From NCBI RefSeq assembly GCF_024734665.1, contig NZ_CP102931.1:5330001-5394000 (forward strand): a stretch of 64,000 nucleotides of DNA, written 5' to 3'. The stretch is from Variovorax paradoxus. GTDB lineage: Bacteria > Pseudomonadota > Gammaproteobacteria > Burkholderiales > Burkholderiaceae_C. The translations under genes and the position numbers were made by a program. The notes under the pieces are model-generated. The model was not told where the DNA came from. It was given only the letters and a program-made list of their open reading frames with translations, and ran no database searches. Shown here piece after piece: positions 35,411 through 45,956 of the stretch (position 1 is the stretch's first letter; each line of letters opens with the position of its first letter).

Positions 35411-36331
35411 ATGAAGCCCAAGGCCACGCTGTCGGTTTTCCTCGCAGGACTGCTGGCCGCCGCCGCATTCGTGCTGGCGGGGCCGGCACAGGCGCAGGAA
35501 CAGGCACCCACCGCGCTGACCGGCACCCTCGCCAAGGCCCGCGAAACCGGCGCCATCACCATCGGCTACCGCGAGTCGTCGGTGCCGTTCTCGTACCTCA
35601 ATGCGCGCAAGGAGCCGATCGGCTATTCGATCGAGCTCTGCCGCGCGCTGGTAACGGCCATCGAGGACGCGGTGAACAGGAGCCTCACGATCAAGTGGGT
35701 GCCCGTCACGTCCGACTCGCGCATCGACGCTGTCGCCAGCGGCAAGGTCGACCTGGAATGCGGCTCGACCACCAACAACCTCGAACGCCAGAAACGCGTG
35801 AGCTTTTCGCCCACGATGTTCGTCTCGGGCACCAAGGTGCTGGTGAAGAAGGGCTCGCCGATCAAGTCGTTCCGCGACCTCGCCGGCAGGAAGGTGGCCG
35901 TCACGGCCGGCACCACCAACGAGAAGACGCTGCGCGACCTGTCGGAGAAGTTCAAGCTGAACATCAACCTGCAGGTGACGCGCGACCATGCCGAGTCGTT
36001 CGGGCTGGTGAAGAGCGGCCAGGCCGACGCCTTCGCGACTGACGACGTGCTCCTCTACGGCCTGATCGCGCAGGACGCCGCCAAGGCCGACTACGAGGTG
36101 GTCGGCGACTTCCTCTCCTACGACCCCTACGGGATCATGTACCGCAAGGGCGACCCGCAGCTGAACAAGGTGGTCGTCGACACCTTCCAGGTGCTGGCTG
36201 AAGACGGCGAGATCGAGCGGCAATACAAGCGCTGGTTCCTGCGCAAGCTGCCGTCGGGAGAAAGCATCAACCTGCCGATGAGTGCGCAGCTGGAAACGAT
36301 CATCCAGACGATGTCGGTGAAGGCCGAATAA
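35411..36331 (+). CDS. Periplasmic amino-acid-binding protein (GltI-like), no ABC partners
   Basis: A 306-aa protein with a signal peptide (1-28, ending GPAQA). The mature part is a family-3 solute-binding fold: ITIGYRESSVPFSYLN, IGYSIELCRALV, DLECGSTTNNLERQKRVSFS and FATDDVLLYGLI are typical of glutamate/aspartate binders. Normally it delivers substrate to an ABC permease pair and ATPase, but none is encoded here. It lies 8 bp after the DAACS symporter on the same strand, so a shared substrate such as glutamate, aspartate or dicarboxylate is likely. Confidence 0.9.
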   Translation: MKPKATLSVFLAGLLAAAAFVLAGPAQAQEQAPTALTGTLAKARETGAITIGYRESSVPFSYLNARKEPIGYSIELCRALVTAIEDAVNRSLTIKWVPVTSDSRIDAVASGKVDLECGSTTNNLERQKRVSFSPTMFVSGTKVLVKKGSPIKSFRDLAGRKVAVTAGTTNEKTLRDLSEKFKLNINLQVTRDHAESFGLVKSGQADAFATDDVLLYGLIAQDAAKADYEVVGDFLSYDPYGIMYRKGDPQLNKVVVDTFQVLAEDGEIERQYKRWFLRKLPSGESINLPMSAQLETIIQTMSVKAE

Positions 36332-36346
36332 GCCCTCATTCAACTG

Positions 36347-37514
36347 CTACCGCGCTGGCCACTCCCAGCGCGGTATTTCGCTCATGTCGAGGTTGGCGAT
36401 GCGCGTTTCGCCGAACTGCTTTTCGAGCACCACCGGCTGCAGGCCTTCGCTGTCGTCCAGCGCGGCGATCAGCCGGGCGGCGTGCGACACCACGATCACC
36501 TGCGACTGCCGCGCGGCCTGCGCAATCAACCGCCCCAGGGCCGGCAGCAAGTCGGGGTGCAGGCTGGTCTCCGGCTCGTTGAGCACCAGCAGCGCCGGCG
36601 GACGGGGCGTGAGCAGCGCCGCGATCCACAACAGGTAGCGCAGGGTGCCATCGGACAGTTCGGCGGCCGTAAGGGGCCTCAGCAGGCCGTGCTGGTGCAT
36701 CAGCGTCTCGAAGCGGTCGCCCGTCACCTGGACTTCGATGCTTGCGCCGGGGAAGGCGTCGTCCACCGCGCGGTCGAGCGCTTCGCCGTCGCCGATCTCG
36801 CGGATGGTCTGCAATGCCGCGGCCAGGTCGGCGCCGTCGTTGGCCAGCACCGGCGTGTAGGTGCCCAGTTGCGGCTGGCGCGCAGGCGCATCGGCGTCCG
36901 AGCGGAAGTGGTCGTAGAAGCGCCAGGAGCGCATTTGCTCGCGCAGGGTGAGCATCTCGGGTGCGTCGCGCGGATCGGCATGCTCCGTCATCATGCTGGC
37001 GAAGGCGGGAATCGGCCGGCCGACAGCCTGCCAGCCCTTGCCCTCACGCAGGCGCAGCGCCCTTGCGGTCGACGAGGTGCGTCGAGGGCCGCAGCAGCGG
37101 GCCGCTCCAGATGGCCTCGTGCTTGATCTGTGGGTCGCTCGAAAAAGCCGTCGACGGAATGGGCGGTGGCAGGCCGATGTCGATGGCGTAGCCGAAATCT
37201 TCCGCCTCGGCACCAGCGAACCCCAGCCTCAGAGCAACCGGCTCGCTGCGCGTGGTGCCCTGCACCGGCACGTCGCCCCGCAACATGGCCGCCGAGAAGC
37301 GCTCGGGCCCTGCCCACAAAGTCGATGAAAGCCCGCCTTCGCGCACCAGCGAGCGGATCACGCCGCCATTGGCAATGTCGGCCAACAGCCGCATCGCCCG
37401 GTACACGCTCGACTTGCCGCTGCCGTTGGCCCCGGTCACGACCGTGAGCCGGCCCAGCGGCACGGTCAGCTGCCGCAGCGAGCGGTAATTGGCGATGGCG
37501 AGCGCGGAGAGCAC
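36347..37514 (-). pseudogene. AAA family ATPase (RecF/AAA_21-like), frameshifted
   Basis: Two reverse-strand frames together make one ATPase of about 389 codons. The first (GTG at 37514 to TGA at 37044) begins MLSALAIANYRSLRQL and has Walker A TGANGSGKSS. The second supplies SDGTLRYLLWIAALL, Walker B LLVLNEPETSLHPD and the His switch VIVVSHAARL, and ends at 36347. The switch falls near 37055-37065, where the frame must move by +1 (one extra or two missing bases) in a GC repeat (AAGGGCGCTGCGC). It is therefore a pseudogene, a sequencing error or a programmed shift. Intact relatives are SMC-like ATPases, often of unknown or defence-linked function. It lies 20 bp after hisA. Confidence 0.82.
36348..36379 (+). 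terminator. Terminator embedded in the 3' end of the convergent AAA gene
   Basis: An 11-bp perfect stem (TACCGCGCTGG 36348-36358 with CCAGCGCGGTA 36365-36375) has a 6-base loop and is followed by TTTCG. It begins 16 bases past the binding-protein stop and lies wholly inside the last codons of the opposing ATPase gene. Confidence 0.7.
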
Positions 37515-37533
37515 GCGCTGCGCGGTAAAGGCG

Positions 37534-38277
37534 TCAGGCGCCGGCCAGTTCGTCCGCGCGAGCCTGCGCGGCGGCGAAATCGAGGTCGCCCGAATAGATG
37601 GCGCGGCCGCAGATCACACCCTCGACGCCGTCGGATTCGACTGCGCAGAGCTTGTCGATATCGGCCATGTTCGACAGGCCGCCCGAGGCGATCACCGGAA
37701 TGGTCAGCGCCTGTGCGAGCTTGACGGTGGCTTCGATGTTGATACCCGAGAGCATGCCGTCGCGGCCAATGTCGGTGTAGATGATCGACTCGACGCCGTA
37801 GTCCTCGAACTTCTTGCCCAGGTCGGCCACCTCGTGGCCCGTGAGCTTGCTCCAGCCGTCGGTGGCGACCTTGCCGTCCTTGGCGTCCAGGCCCACGATG
37901 ATGTGGCCGCCGAAGGCGCTGCAGGCGTCTTTCAGGAAGCCGGGGTTCTTGACCGCGGCGGTGCCGATGATCACGTAGCGCAGGCCGTCGTCGATGTAGC
38001 GCTCGATGGTGTCGAGGTCGCGGATGCCGCCGCCGAGCTGCACCGGAATGTCGTCGCCCACCTCTTTCAGGATCGCCTTGATGGCCGCGTGGTTCTGCGG
38101 CTTGCCGGCGAAGGCGCCATTCAGATCGACCAGGTGCAGCCGGCGCGCGCCGGCCTGGACCCACTTGCGGGCCATGGCAGCGGGGTCTTCGCTGAAGATG
38201 GTGGACTGGTCCATGTCGCCCTGCTTGAGGCGAACGCAGTGGCCGTCTTTGAGATCAATGGCGGGAATGAGGAGCAT
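37534..38277 (-). CDS. hisA: ProFAR isomerase
   Basis: A 247-aa TIM-barrel enzyme that isomerises the aminoaldose ProFAR to the ketose. [20 protein letters not shown] carries the catalytic Asp8, and [14 protein letters not shown] carries the second phosphate/acid segment. Length is normal. It lies 63 bp after hisH and is the last intact his gene before the inserted block. Confidence 0.97.
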   Translation of the reverse strand: MLLIPAIDLKDGHCVRLKQGDMDQSTIFSEDPAAMARKWVQAGARRLHLVDLNGAFAGKPQNHAAIKAILKEVGDDIPVQLGGGIRDLDTIERYIDDGLRYVIIGTAAVKNPGFLKDACSAFGGHIIVGLDAKDGKVATDGWSKLTGHEVADLGKKFEDYGVESIIYTDIGRDGMLSGINIEATVKLAQALTIPVIASGGLSNMADIDKLCAVESDGVEGVICGRAIYSGDLDFAAAQARADELAGA

Positions 38278-38340
38278 GGAAGTGACGCGAGTGTGCGGAA
38301 TCCGGGCTGTGAGAGGTTCGGCCCGGTCGGGAAAATAGGT

Positions 38341-38997
38341 TCAGGGATTCCAGTGGAGGAAGTTGCGATAGAGCTGCAGCCCGTGGTCCGCACTCTTCTC
38401 CGGGTGGAACTGGGTTGCAAAAATGTTATCGCGTGCGATGGCTGCGGTAAAGCTTGCGCCGTATTCCGCCTCGCCCACACTGTGTTTGGGGTCAGCCGGG
38501 CAGGCATAGAAGCTGTGCACGAAGTAGAAGTAGCTCTGGTCGGGCACCCCCGCCCACACGGCGTGCGGCTGGGCCTGGCGCACCTGGTTCCAGCCCATCT
38601 GAGGCACCTTGAAGCGGCTGCCGTCGGGCTGCAGGCGGCCAGCCAGGTCGAACTTGATGACCTCGCCAGGAATGAGGCCCAGGCCGTCGGTCGGGCCCTC
38701 GTCGCTGCGCGACAGCATCATCTGCATGCCCACGCACACGCCGAACAGCGGCTTGCTCGCCGCGGCTTCGAGCACCGACTCCTGCAGGCCGGAGTCGCGC
38801 AGCTCGCGCATGCAGTCGGGCATGGCGCCCTGCCCCGGCAGCACCACGCGGGTCGCCTTGCGAACCACGTCGGGGTCGGAGGTGACGAACACCTCCACGC
38901 CGACCTGGTCGGCCGCATGGCGCACGGCCTGCGACACGGAGTGCAGGTTGCCCATGCCGTAGTCGACCACGGCAACGGTATTTGCTACAGATTTCAT
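38341..38997 (-). CDS. hisH: Imidazole glycerol phosphate synthase, glutaminase subunit
   Basis: A 218-aa class-I glutamine amidotransferase supplying ammonia to HisF. I start it at ATG 38997 ([20 protein letters not shown]). The nucleophile Cys sits in [11 protein letters not shown] (usual form G-I/V-C-L-G-M-Q), and His/Glu of the triad are in [12 protein letters not shown]. It lies 19 bp after hisB. Confidence 0.96.
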   Translation of the reverse strand: MKSVANTVAVVDYGMGNLHSVSQAVRHAADQVGVEVFVTSDPDVVRKATRVVLPGQGAMPDCMRELRDSGLQESVLEAAASKPLFGVCVGMQMMLSRSDEGPTDGLGLIPGEVIKFDLAGRLQPDGSRFKVPQMGWNQVRQAQPHAVWAGVPDQSYFYFVHSFYACPADPKHSVGEAEYGASFTAAIARDNIFATQFHPEKSADHGLQLYRNFLHWNP

Positions 38998-39016
38998 AGC
39001 TGATGGACGAACGCGT

Positions 39017-39634
39017 TCAGAGCGAGCCCTTCGTCGAGGGAATGACGCCGACGGAACGCGGGTCGAGTTCGAGCGCGCCGCGCATGGCGCGCGCGAAGGC
39101 CTTGAACACCGTCTCGCACTGGTGGTGCGCATTGACACCCTTGAGGTTGTCGATGTGCAGCGTGACGAAGGCGTGGTTCACGAAGCCCTGGAAGAACTCG
39201 TAGGTGAGCTGGCTGTCGAAGGTGCCGATCATGCCGCTGGTGAACGGCACGTGCATCACGAGGCCGGGACGGCCCGAGAAGTCGATGACCACACGGCTCA
39301 GCGCCTCGTCGAGCGGCACGTATGCGTGGCCGTAGCGGCGGATGCCCTTCTTGTCGCCGATGGCCTTGGCCACGGCCTGGCCCAGCGTGATGCCGACGTC
39401 TTCCACCGTGTGATGACCGTCGATGTGCAGGTCGCCCTGGCAGTCGATGTCGAGGTCGATCAGCCCGTGGCGGGCGATCTGGTCGAGCATGTGGTCGAAG
39501 AAGCCGATACCGGTAGCAAGCTTGGCCTTGCCGGTGCCGTCGAGGTTGACGCTGACGGTGATCTTCGTCTCGGCGGTGTTGCGGGTGACCGTCGCAGTGC
39601 GATCGGCGCTGCCCGGGTTGGTGGGGGTGGTCAT
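39017..39634 (-). CDS. hisB: Imidazoleglycerol-phosphate dehydratase
   Basis: A 205-aa monofunctional dehydratase (no phosphatase domain), manganese dependent. Metal-binding repeats are visible as [23 protein letters not shown] and the second half's [12 protein letters not shown]. It forms 24-mers in the family. The start overlaps the hisC stop by four bases. In several relatives a marC-type gene lies between hisB and hisH; here the gap is only 19 bp. Confidence 0.96.
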   Translation of the reverse strand: MTTPTNPGSADRTATVTRNTAETKITVSVNLDGTGKAKLATGIGFFDHMLDQIARHGLIDLDIDCQGDLHIDGHHTVEDVGITLGQAVAKAIGDKKGIRRYGHAYVPLDEALSRVVIDFSGRPGLVMHVPFTSGMIGTFDSQLTYEFFQGFVNHAFVTLHIDNLKGVNAHHQCETVFKAFARAMRGALELDPRSVGVIPSTKGSL

Positions 39635-40725
39635 AGTGAGGCTTCGAGTGCCGCGAGCATCCGCGCATTCTCGTCGGCCGTTCCGACGGTGAGGCGCAGG
39701 CAGTTTGCGAGCAGTTCGTGCATTTTAGAAACGTTCTTGATCAGAACCCCGTGTGCCTTCATACCCTCGAAGGTCTTGGCGGCATCGGGCACGCGCAAAA
39801 GAATCATGTTGGCGTCGCTGGGCCAGGTCTTCACGCCGGGCAGGCGGCCGAGCCCCATCATCAGGCGCTCGCGCTCCTCGCGGATCTGCCGGGCCTGCGC
39901 CTCGAACACCTCGGCGTGCTCCAGCGCGAACAGCGCGCACTCGCAGTTGAGCACGCTGATGTTGTAGGGCGGGCGCACCTTGTCGATCTCGGCGACCAGC
40001 GCGGCCGGCCCCATCATGTAACCCAGGCGGATGCCGGCCAGGCCGAACTTGCTGAGCGTGCGCATCAGCAGCACGTGGCCGTGCTTCGCCAGGCGGTCGA
40101 TGTAGCTGCGGGCAGCGAAGGGCTGGTAGGCCTCGTCGATCACCACCAGGCCGCCCTGCGCGCCCTGGGCTTCGACGATCTTCTCGACGACGGCGTCGTT
40201 CCAGAGGTTGGCGGTCGGGTTGTTCGGATACGCGAGGTAGACGATGGCGGGCTTCTCGCTCGCGATGGCAGCCAGCATGGCGGCTTCGTCGAGTTCGAAG
40301 TCGGCCGTGAGCGGCACGCCGACGAACTTCAGGCCCTGCAGCTTCGCGCTCATGGCGTACATGACGAAGCCGGGCACGGGCGCCAGCACGGTGGCGCCGG
40401 GCAGGTCGCAGGCAATGGCCAGCAGCGAGATCAGTTCGTCCGAGCCGTTGCCCATCATCAGCCTGAAGCCTTCGGGCATCTGCGCGTGCGCGGCCAGCGC
40501 GCGCTGCAGGTCGGCGCCGCGCTCGCCCGGGTAGCGGTTGAGCGCCAGCGCACCGAGGCGCGCGCCGAGTTCGACCTGCAGCGCGGGCGGCAGGCCGAAG
40601 GGGTTTTCCATGGCGTCGAGCTTGACGAAGCCGCGCGCGTCCTGCACCGCGTAGGCATGCATGGACCGCACGTCGTTGCGGATGCGGTCGAGCGGCGGGC
40701 GGATGGATTCGGGAGCAGCGGTCAT
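39631..40725 (-). CDS. hisC: Histidinol-phosphate aminotransferase
   Basis: A 364-aa fold-type I PLP enzyme. [12 protein letters not shown] is the usual N-terminal signature, [10 protein letters not shown] binds the cofactor phosphate, [10 protein letters not shown] carries the Asp contacting PLP nitrogen, and the Schiff-base Lys is in [15 protein letters not shown]. It starts at ATG 40725, overlapping the stop of the Rap1a-like gene. Confidence 0.96.
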   Translation of the reverse strand: MTAAPESIRPPLDRIRNDVRSMHAYAVQDARGFVKLDAMENPFGLPPALQVELGARLGALALNRYPGERGADLQRALAAHAQMPEGFRLMMGNGSDELISLLAIACDLPGATVLAPVPGFVMYAMSAKLQGLKFVGVPLTADFELDEAAMLAAIASEKPAIVYLAYPNNPTANLWNDAVVEKIVEAQGAQGGLVVIDEAYQPFAARSYIDRLAKHGHVLLMRTLSKFGLAGIRLGYMMGPAALVAEIDKVRPPYNISVLNCECALFALEHAEVFEAQARQIREERERLMMGLGRLPGVKTWPSDANMILLRVPDAAKTFEGMKAHGVLIKNVSKMHELLANCLRLTVGTADENARMLAALEASL

Positions 40726-41078
40726 CGGGTGCAGCGGTAGCTGTTTCGGAGGGCGCCGGCCATGACCAGTTGCACTGGCATGTCGGCTTCGTAACTGTCG
40801 GCGTTGCGGGTCAGCTCGGTCTGGTAGAGCGAACGCGCCATGGAGGGTTCGAGGCGGCGGCCCTCGACGCAGAACACGGGCTTCTGCCCGTTGCGCTGCG
40901 ACGATTCGACGCCTTCGCGCAGGCCTTCGAGCACGCCGACCAAGTAGTAGCTGGCGTAGGCCTTGCCGTCCTTCTCGCTGGCTTCGAGCGTGCGCAGTTC
41001 GCGGATGCTCATGGCCTGCGCGCCGGTGGCGGCCGCCAGCGCGAGCAGCAGGAAGGCGGCGGCACGCTTCATCGGCAT
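40722..41078 (-). CDS. Small secreted Rap1a/Tai-like protein
   Basis: A 118-aa protein with a signal peptide (MKRAAAFLLLALAAATGAQA, after MP). The mature part has an AYASYYLVGVLEGLREGV helix, FCVEGRRL, and a C-terminal NSYRCTR, giving two Cys residues. This arrangement fits the Rap1a/Tai family, best known as periplasmic immunity proteins against type VI amidase effectors, though most genomic copies are uncharacterised. No effector or T6SS gene is in the window. It overlaps hisC downstream and the lipoprotein gene upstream. The start could also be ATG 41072. Confidence 0.65.
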   Translation of the reverse strand: MPMKRAAAFLLLALAAATGAQAMSIRELRTLEASEKDGKAYASYYLVGVLEGLREGVESSQRNGQKPVFCVEGRRLEPSMARSLYQTELTRNADSYEADMPVQLVMAGALRNSYRCTR

Positions 41079-41908
41079 CACTTGCGGTAGCGCGGCGGCG
41101 GCGCATAGGCGCCGTCGGCCGGGAAGGCGCTGGGCTGCGACGGGGTGGCGTCGCGGCGCTGGCGGCGCGGTGCGTCGCGCTCTTCGAGTTCGAACAGCGC
41201 GGCGCCGATCACGCCGATGTTGCGCACGTCGCCCGCTTCGGTGTTCGCTGCGTAGGCACGGCCGGGCGCTGAAAAGCGGAAGGCCGCAACCTCGTTCTCG
41301 CTCTTGCGGAAGCCTTCGATGGTGAGCGCCTGCAGCGGACGCAACACGTAGCCGCCATTGCGCAGGCTCCCGGGCTTGCCGTTGAGCACGTCGAGGCCGT
41401 CGACCGTGGCGATCACCTCGTAGTTGCGCTCGCTGAGATTGCGAAAGCGCAGCGTGTAGCGCGAGCCCTGCACGCCGGCGAGGCGGAACATGTCTTCGCC
41501 GCCACTGCCTCGACGGGCGCGCTGCAGCGGCAGCGGGCGGCTGTCTTCGCCGAGCACCGACCATTCGACGTCGCCGTCGGCCAGCATCAGGCTCAGGCGG
41601 CTCTCAGGATTGCTGCCCACGGAGCGGCGAACGGCAGAGGCCTCGTTGTAGCCCAGCAAGGCCACGTCGTCCGGCTGGTCGGACAGGCGCTTGGTGATGA
41701 CCGTGCGGGTCTTCGATTCGAGGCCCTCGCCCCACTGCGTGCCGAGTTGCGGGGCAGGCGCTGCCGGCGCGGCGCTGGGCGTGGCACTCAGGGCAGCCGA
41801 CGTGCGCGGCGCCTGCGGCATCTGGCTGCAGGCGGCCAGCAGTGCGGCGCCCGCAACGAGGCCCGTGGCGAATCGAAAAAGACGCGAATAACGGAGACGA
41901 TCGATCAT
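41078..41908 (-). CDS. Putative lipoprotein of unknown function in the his operon
   Basis: A 276-aa protein with a lipoprotein signal (basic MIDRLRYSRLFRF, hydrophobic run, lipobox LLAAC with Cys27). The GGGAGGAG ribosome site lies nine bases upstream. An Ala/Pro-rich linker follows, then a beta-rich domain with YTLRFRNLSERNYEVIATVDGLDV, resembling surface domains that present short loops. The C-terminus is basic and disordered. I do not recognise a family. It is translationally coupled (TCAT overlap) to the Rap1a/Tai-like gene, so the two envelope proteins may work together. Confidence 0.75.
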   Translation of the reverse strand: MIDRLRYSRLFRFATGLVAGAALLAACSQMPQAPRTSAALSATPSAAPAAPAPQLGTQWGEGLESKTRTVITKRLSDQPDDVALLGYNEASAVRRSVGSNPESRLSLMLADGDVEWSVLGEDSRPLPLQRARRGSGGEDMFRLAGVQGSRYTLRFRNLSERNYEVIATVDGLDVLNGKPGSLRNGGYVLRPLQALTIEGFRKSENEVAAFRFSAPGRAYAANTEAGDVRNIGVIGAALFELEERDAPRRQRRDATPSQPSAFPADGAYAPPPRYRK

Positions 41909-41945
41909 CTTGCTTGCTCCTCCCGGAGACGGGTTTTGTTGGAGC

Positions 41946-43268
41946 TCAGATCTTACGCAGCCGCATGCGGGCAGCTTCGGCGTGCGCCTGCAGGCCCTCG
42001 CCTTCGGCCAGCGTGACGGCGATCGGGCCCAGCACCTGGGCGCCGGCCTCGCTGACCTCGATCAGGCTGGAGCGCTTCTGGAAGTCGTACACGCCCAGCG
42101 GGCTGGAAAAGCGCGCCGTGCCGCTGGTGGGCAGCACGTGGTTCGGCCCGGCGCAGTAGTCGCCCAGGCTTTCGCTGGTGAAGGCGCCCAGGAAGATCGC
42201 GCCAGCGTGGCGCAGCAGCGGCTCCCAACGATTCGGTTCGCTGCTGCTGACTTCCAGATGCTCAGGGGCGATGCGGTTGCTGATCTCGCAGGCCTCTTCC
42301 ATGCTCTTCGTGTGGATCAGCGCGCCGCGGCCGTTGAGCGAGGCGGCGATGATTTCCGCGCGCGGCATGGCCGGCAGCAGGCGGTCGATCTCGGCCTGCA
42401 CGCGGTCGATGTAGGCGGCGTCGGGGCACAGCAGGATGCTCTGGGCCAGCTCGTCGTGCTCGGCCTGGCTGAACAGGTCCATGGCCACCCACTCGGGCGG
42501 CGTGGTGCCGTCGGCCAGCACCAAAATTTCGCTCGGGCCCGCGATCATGTCGATGCCCACGGTGCCGAACACGCGGCGCTTGGCGGCTGCCACGTAGGCG
42601 TTGCCGGGGCCGGTGATCTTGTCGACGGCGGGGATGGTGGCGGTGCCGTAGGCCAGCGCCGCCACGGCCTGCGCGCCGCCGATGGTGAAGCCGCGCGTTA
42701 CGCCGGCCACATAGGCGGCGGCGAGCACGAGCTGGTTCTTTTCGCCCTTCGGCGTCGGCACCACCATGATGATTTCGCCCACGCCCGCAACGTGCGCCGG
42801 AATGGCGTTCATCAGCACGCTCGACGGGTACGCGGCCTTGCCGCCCGGCACATAGATGCCGACGCGGTCGAGCGGCGTGACTTTCTGGCCGAGCAGCGTG
42901 CCATCGGCATCGCGGTAGCTCCAGCTTTCGCCGCTGGCCTTCTTCTGGGCCTCGTGATAGCTGCGCACACGGCGCGCGGCGGCTTCGAGCGCGTCGCGCT
43001 GAGCGGCCGGCAGCGCCTCGAAGGCGGCCTTGAGTTCGGCTTGCGTCAGCTCCAGCTCCGGCAGCGTCTTTGCATCGAGCTTGTCGAAGCGGTTGGTGTA
43101 CTCCAGTACCGCATCGTCGCCGCGCTTCTGCACGTCGGCGAGGATGTCGGCCACCACCTTCTCGATGGCCGCGTCGTCGTCCGCGGACCAATGCAGCCGC
43201 GCCTTGAATTCAGCGTCGAAGCTGGCTGAAGTCGTGGACAGACGGGCGGGGGCTGCTTTCAGTTTCAT
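41946..43268 (-). CDS. hisD: Histidinol dehydrogenase
   Basis: A 440-aa zinc enzyme that makes the last two NAD-dependent oxidations to histidine. Conserved [54 protein letters not shown] and [10 protein letters not shown] are all present. His/Glu catalytic bases lie in RIAPEHLEV. Start ATG 43268 follows the membrane-protein gene by 35 bp. Length matches the family. Confidence 0.97.
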   Translation of the reverse strand: MKLKAAPARLSTTSASFDAEFKARLHWSADDDAAIEKVVADILADVQKRGDDAVLEYTNRFDKLDAKTLPELELTQAELKAAFEALPAAQRDALEAAARRVRSYHEAQKKASGESWSYRDADGTLLGQKVTPLDRVGIYVPGGKAAYPSSVLMNAIPAHVAGVGEIIMVVPTPKGEKNQLVLAAAYVAGVTRGFTIGGAQAVAALAYGTATIPAVDKITGPGNAYVAAAKRRVFGTVGIDMIAGPSEILVLADGTTPPEWVAMDLFSQAEHDELAQSILLCPDAAYIDRVQAEIDRLLPAMPRAEIIAASLNGRGALIHTKSMEEACEISNRIAPEHLEVSSSEPNRWEPLLRHAGAIFLGAFTSESLGDYCAGPNHVLPTSGTARFSSPLGVYDFQKRSSLIEVSEAGAQVLGPIAVTLAEGEGLQAHAEAARMRLRKI

Positions 43269-43303
43269 CGTGTGTGTCGAGAAAAAATCTAACGGGACGG
43301 CTG

Positions 43304-43714
43304 CTATTCAAGATCGTTCGCAAGACGCGACGGCTTGTTGGCCAAGGGGCCTCGTATTTTGACGGTCGCTTCCAGAGCGCGGGCTGAAGCCCAGACGGCA
43401 AATACCGCGATCAGGGCACCCGCACCGCTGATGCGGCCGCCGATGGCCATGCCATAACCGGCAAAGGCCAGAGTTCCCAGCGCAAGCGCCAGGGCGAGAC
43501 CCGCCGCAATACGGCTGCGGAAACGGGCAATGCCGAAAGCGCAGACGGCGTTCAAGGCGGCGTCGAACAGCCCGGCCTTGTCGCCGATCAGCGCAGAAAC
43601 GGCCTGCAGCGCCGCGATGATCCACAGGGCCTTGGAGGCGTCCCGGATCATCTCGACGGCCGCATAGTGGCTATCGAGTCTCGAAAAAAAACTCTTCTTG
43701 TTCTCTTCGGACAC
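43304..43714 (-). CDS. Small membrane protein between hisG and hisD
   Basis: A 136-aa protein. I take GTG 43714 ([17 protein letters not shown]); a TTG at 43726 that overlaps the hisG stop is the alternative. Three to four hydrophobic helices are seen ([76 protein letters not shown]). No family is recognised. Because it sits inside the his operon, it should be expressed with histidine genes, but no role in the pathway is known. Confidence 0.7.
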   Translation of the reverse strand: MSEENKKSFFSRLDSHYAAVEMIRDASKALWIIAALQAVSALIGDKAGLFDAALNAVCAFGIARFRSRIAAGLALALALGTLAFAGYGMAIGGRISGAGALIAVFAVWASARALEATVKIRGPLANKPSRLANDLE

Positions 43715-43722
43715 GGCGCGCC

Positions 43723-44360
43723 TCAAGCCCCTGGAATGGCGGACGCAAACGCGTCGACGATGCGGCGGATCGGCTCGCGCTTGAGCTTGAGCGCGGCCTG
43801 GTTCACTACGAGGCGCGCGCTGATGTCCATGATGCGTTCGACCTCGACGAGATGGTTGGCCTTGAGCGTGTTGCCGGTCGAAACCAGGTCGACGATTGCG
43901 TCGGCCAGGCCCGTGAGCGGCGCCAGCTCCATGCTGCCGTAGAGCTTGATCAGGTCGACGTGCACGCCCTTGCTGGCGAAGAAGTCGCGCGACAGGCCCA
44001 CGTACTTGGTCGCCACGCGCAGGCGCGAGCCCTGCTTCACGGCCGAGGCGTAGTCGTAGTCGGCGCGCACAGCCACGCTGAGGCGGCAGGCCGCGATGCG
44101 CAAATCGAGCGGCTGGTACATGCCCTGGTTGCCATGCTCGAGCAGCACGTCGAGGCCGGTCACGCCAAGGTCGGCGCCGCCGTACTGCACGTAGGTGGGC
44201 ACGTCGGATGCACGCACCAGCACCACGCGCACGTCGGGGCGGGTTGTTTCGAGAATCAGCTTGCGCGACTTCTCGGGGTCTTCGGTGACCTCGATGCCGG
44301 CGGCCGCCAGCAGGGGCATCGTCTCTTCGAAGATGCGGCCTTTGGAAAGAGCCAAGGTGA

Positions 44361-44364
<4 letters not shown>
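43723..44364 (-). CDS. hisG: ATP phosphoribosyltransferase, short form
   Basis: A 213-aa catalytic subunit of the first histidine step. [18 protein letters not shown] and [14 protein letters not shown] match the phosphoribosyltransferase fold, and the PRPP loop is [14 protein letters not shown]. It lacks the C-terminal regulatory ACT-like domain of long-form HisG. Short forms need the HisRS-like partner HisZ, which is not in the window. The start overlaps the murA stop (ATGA). Confidence 0.96.
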
Positions 44365-45653
<1,289 letters not shown>

Positions 45654-45694
45654 CGAAGTTCCAGCGAAGTCAGGAGGCCACGAGGGGCCGGGAG

Positions 45695-45937
45695 TTATTT
45701 TTCCACTGCCGCCCATTCGGCCGGCGTGTAGGTCTTCATCGAAAGCGCGTGCACCTCGTCGGTGTGCATTTTCGCACCGAGGGTGGCGTAGACCCGCTGA
45801 TGGCGCTGGATCGAGCGCTTGCCCTCGAATTCGGCCGAGACGATGATGGCGTACCAATGTCGGCCATCGCCCTCGAGCGTGATGTGCTCGCACGGGAGAT
45901 GGGACTGGATCAGGGCCTGGAGTTGTTCGGCGGTCAT
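45695..45937 (-). CDS. BolA family protein (IbaG/YrbA-like)
   Basis: An 80-aa BolA-fold protein. [19 protein letters not shown] contains the conserved Cys of the glutaredoxin-binding loop, and [27 protein letters not shown] is the typical helix-turn and MHALS segment. Neighbourhood with murA and an mla/ABC cluster matches IbaG (YrbA) of E. coli, which sits beside murA. BolA proteins bind 2Fe-2S clusters with glutaredoxins and are linked to acid and envelope stress. Confidence 0.92.
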   Translation of the reverse strand: MTAEQLQALIQSHLPCEHITLEGDGRHWYAIIVSAEFEGKRSIQRHQRVYATLGAKMHTDEVHALSMKTYTPAEWAAVEK

Positions 45938-45956
45938 GGGGTGTGGAAAGGCTTTT

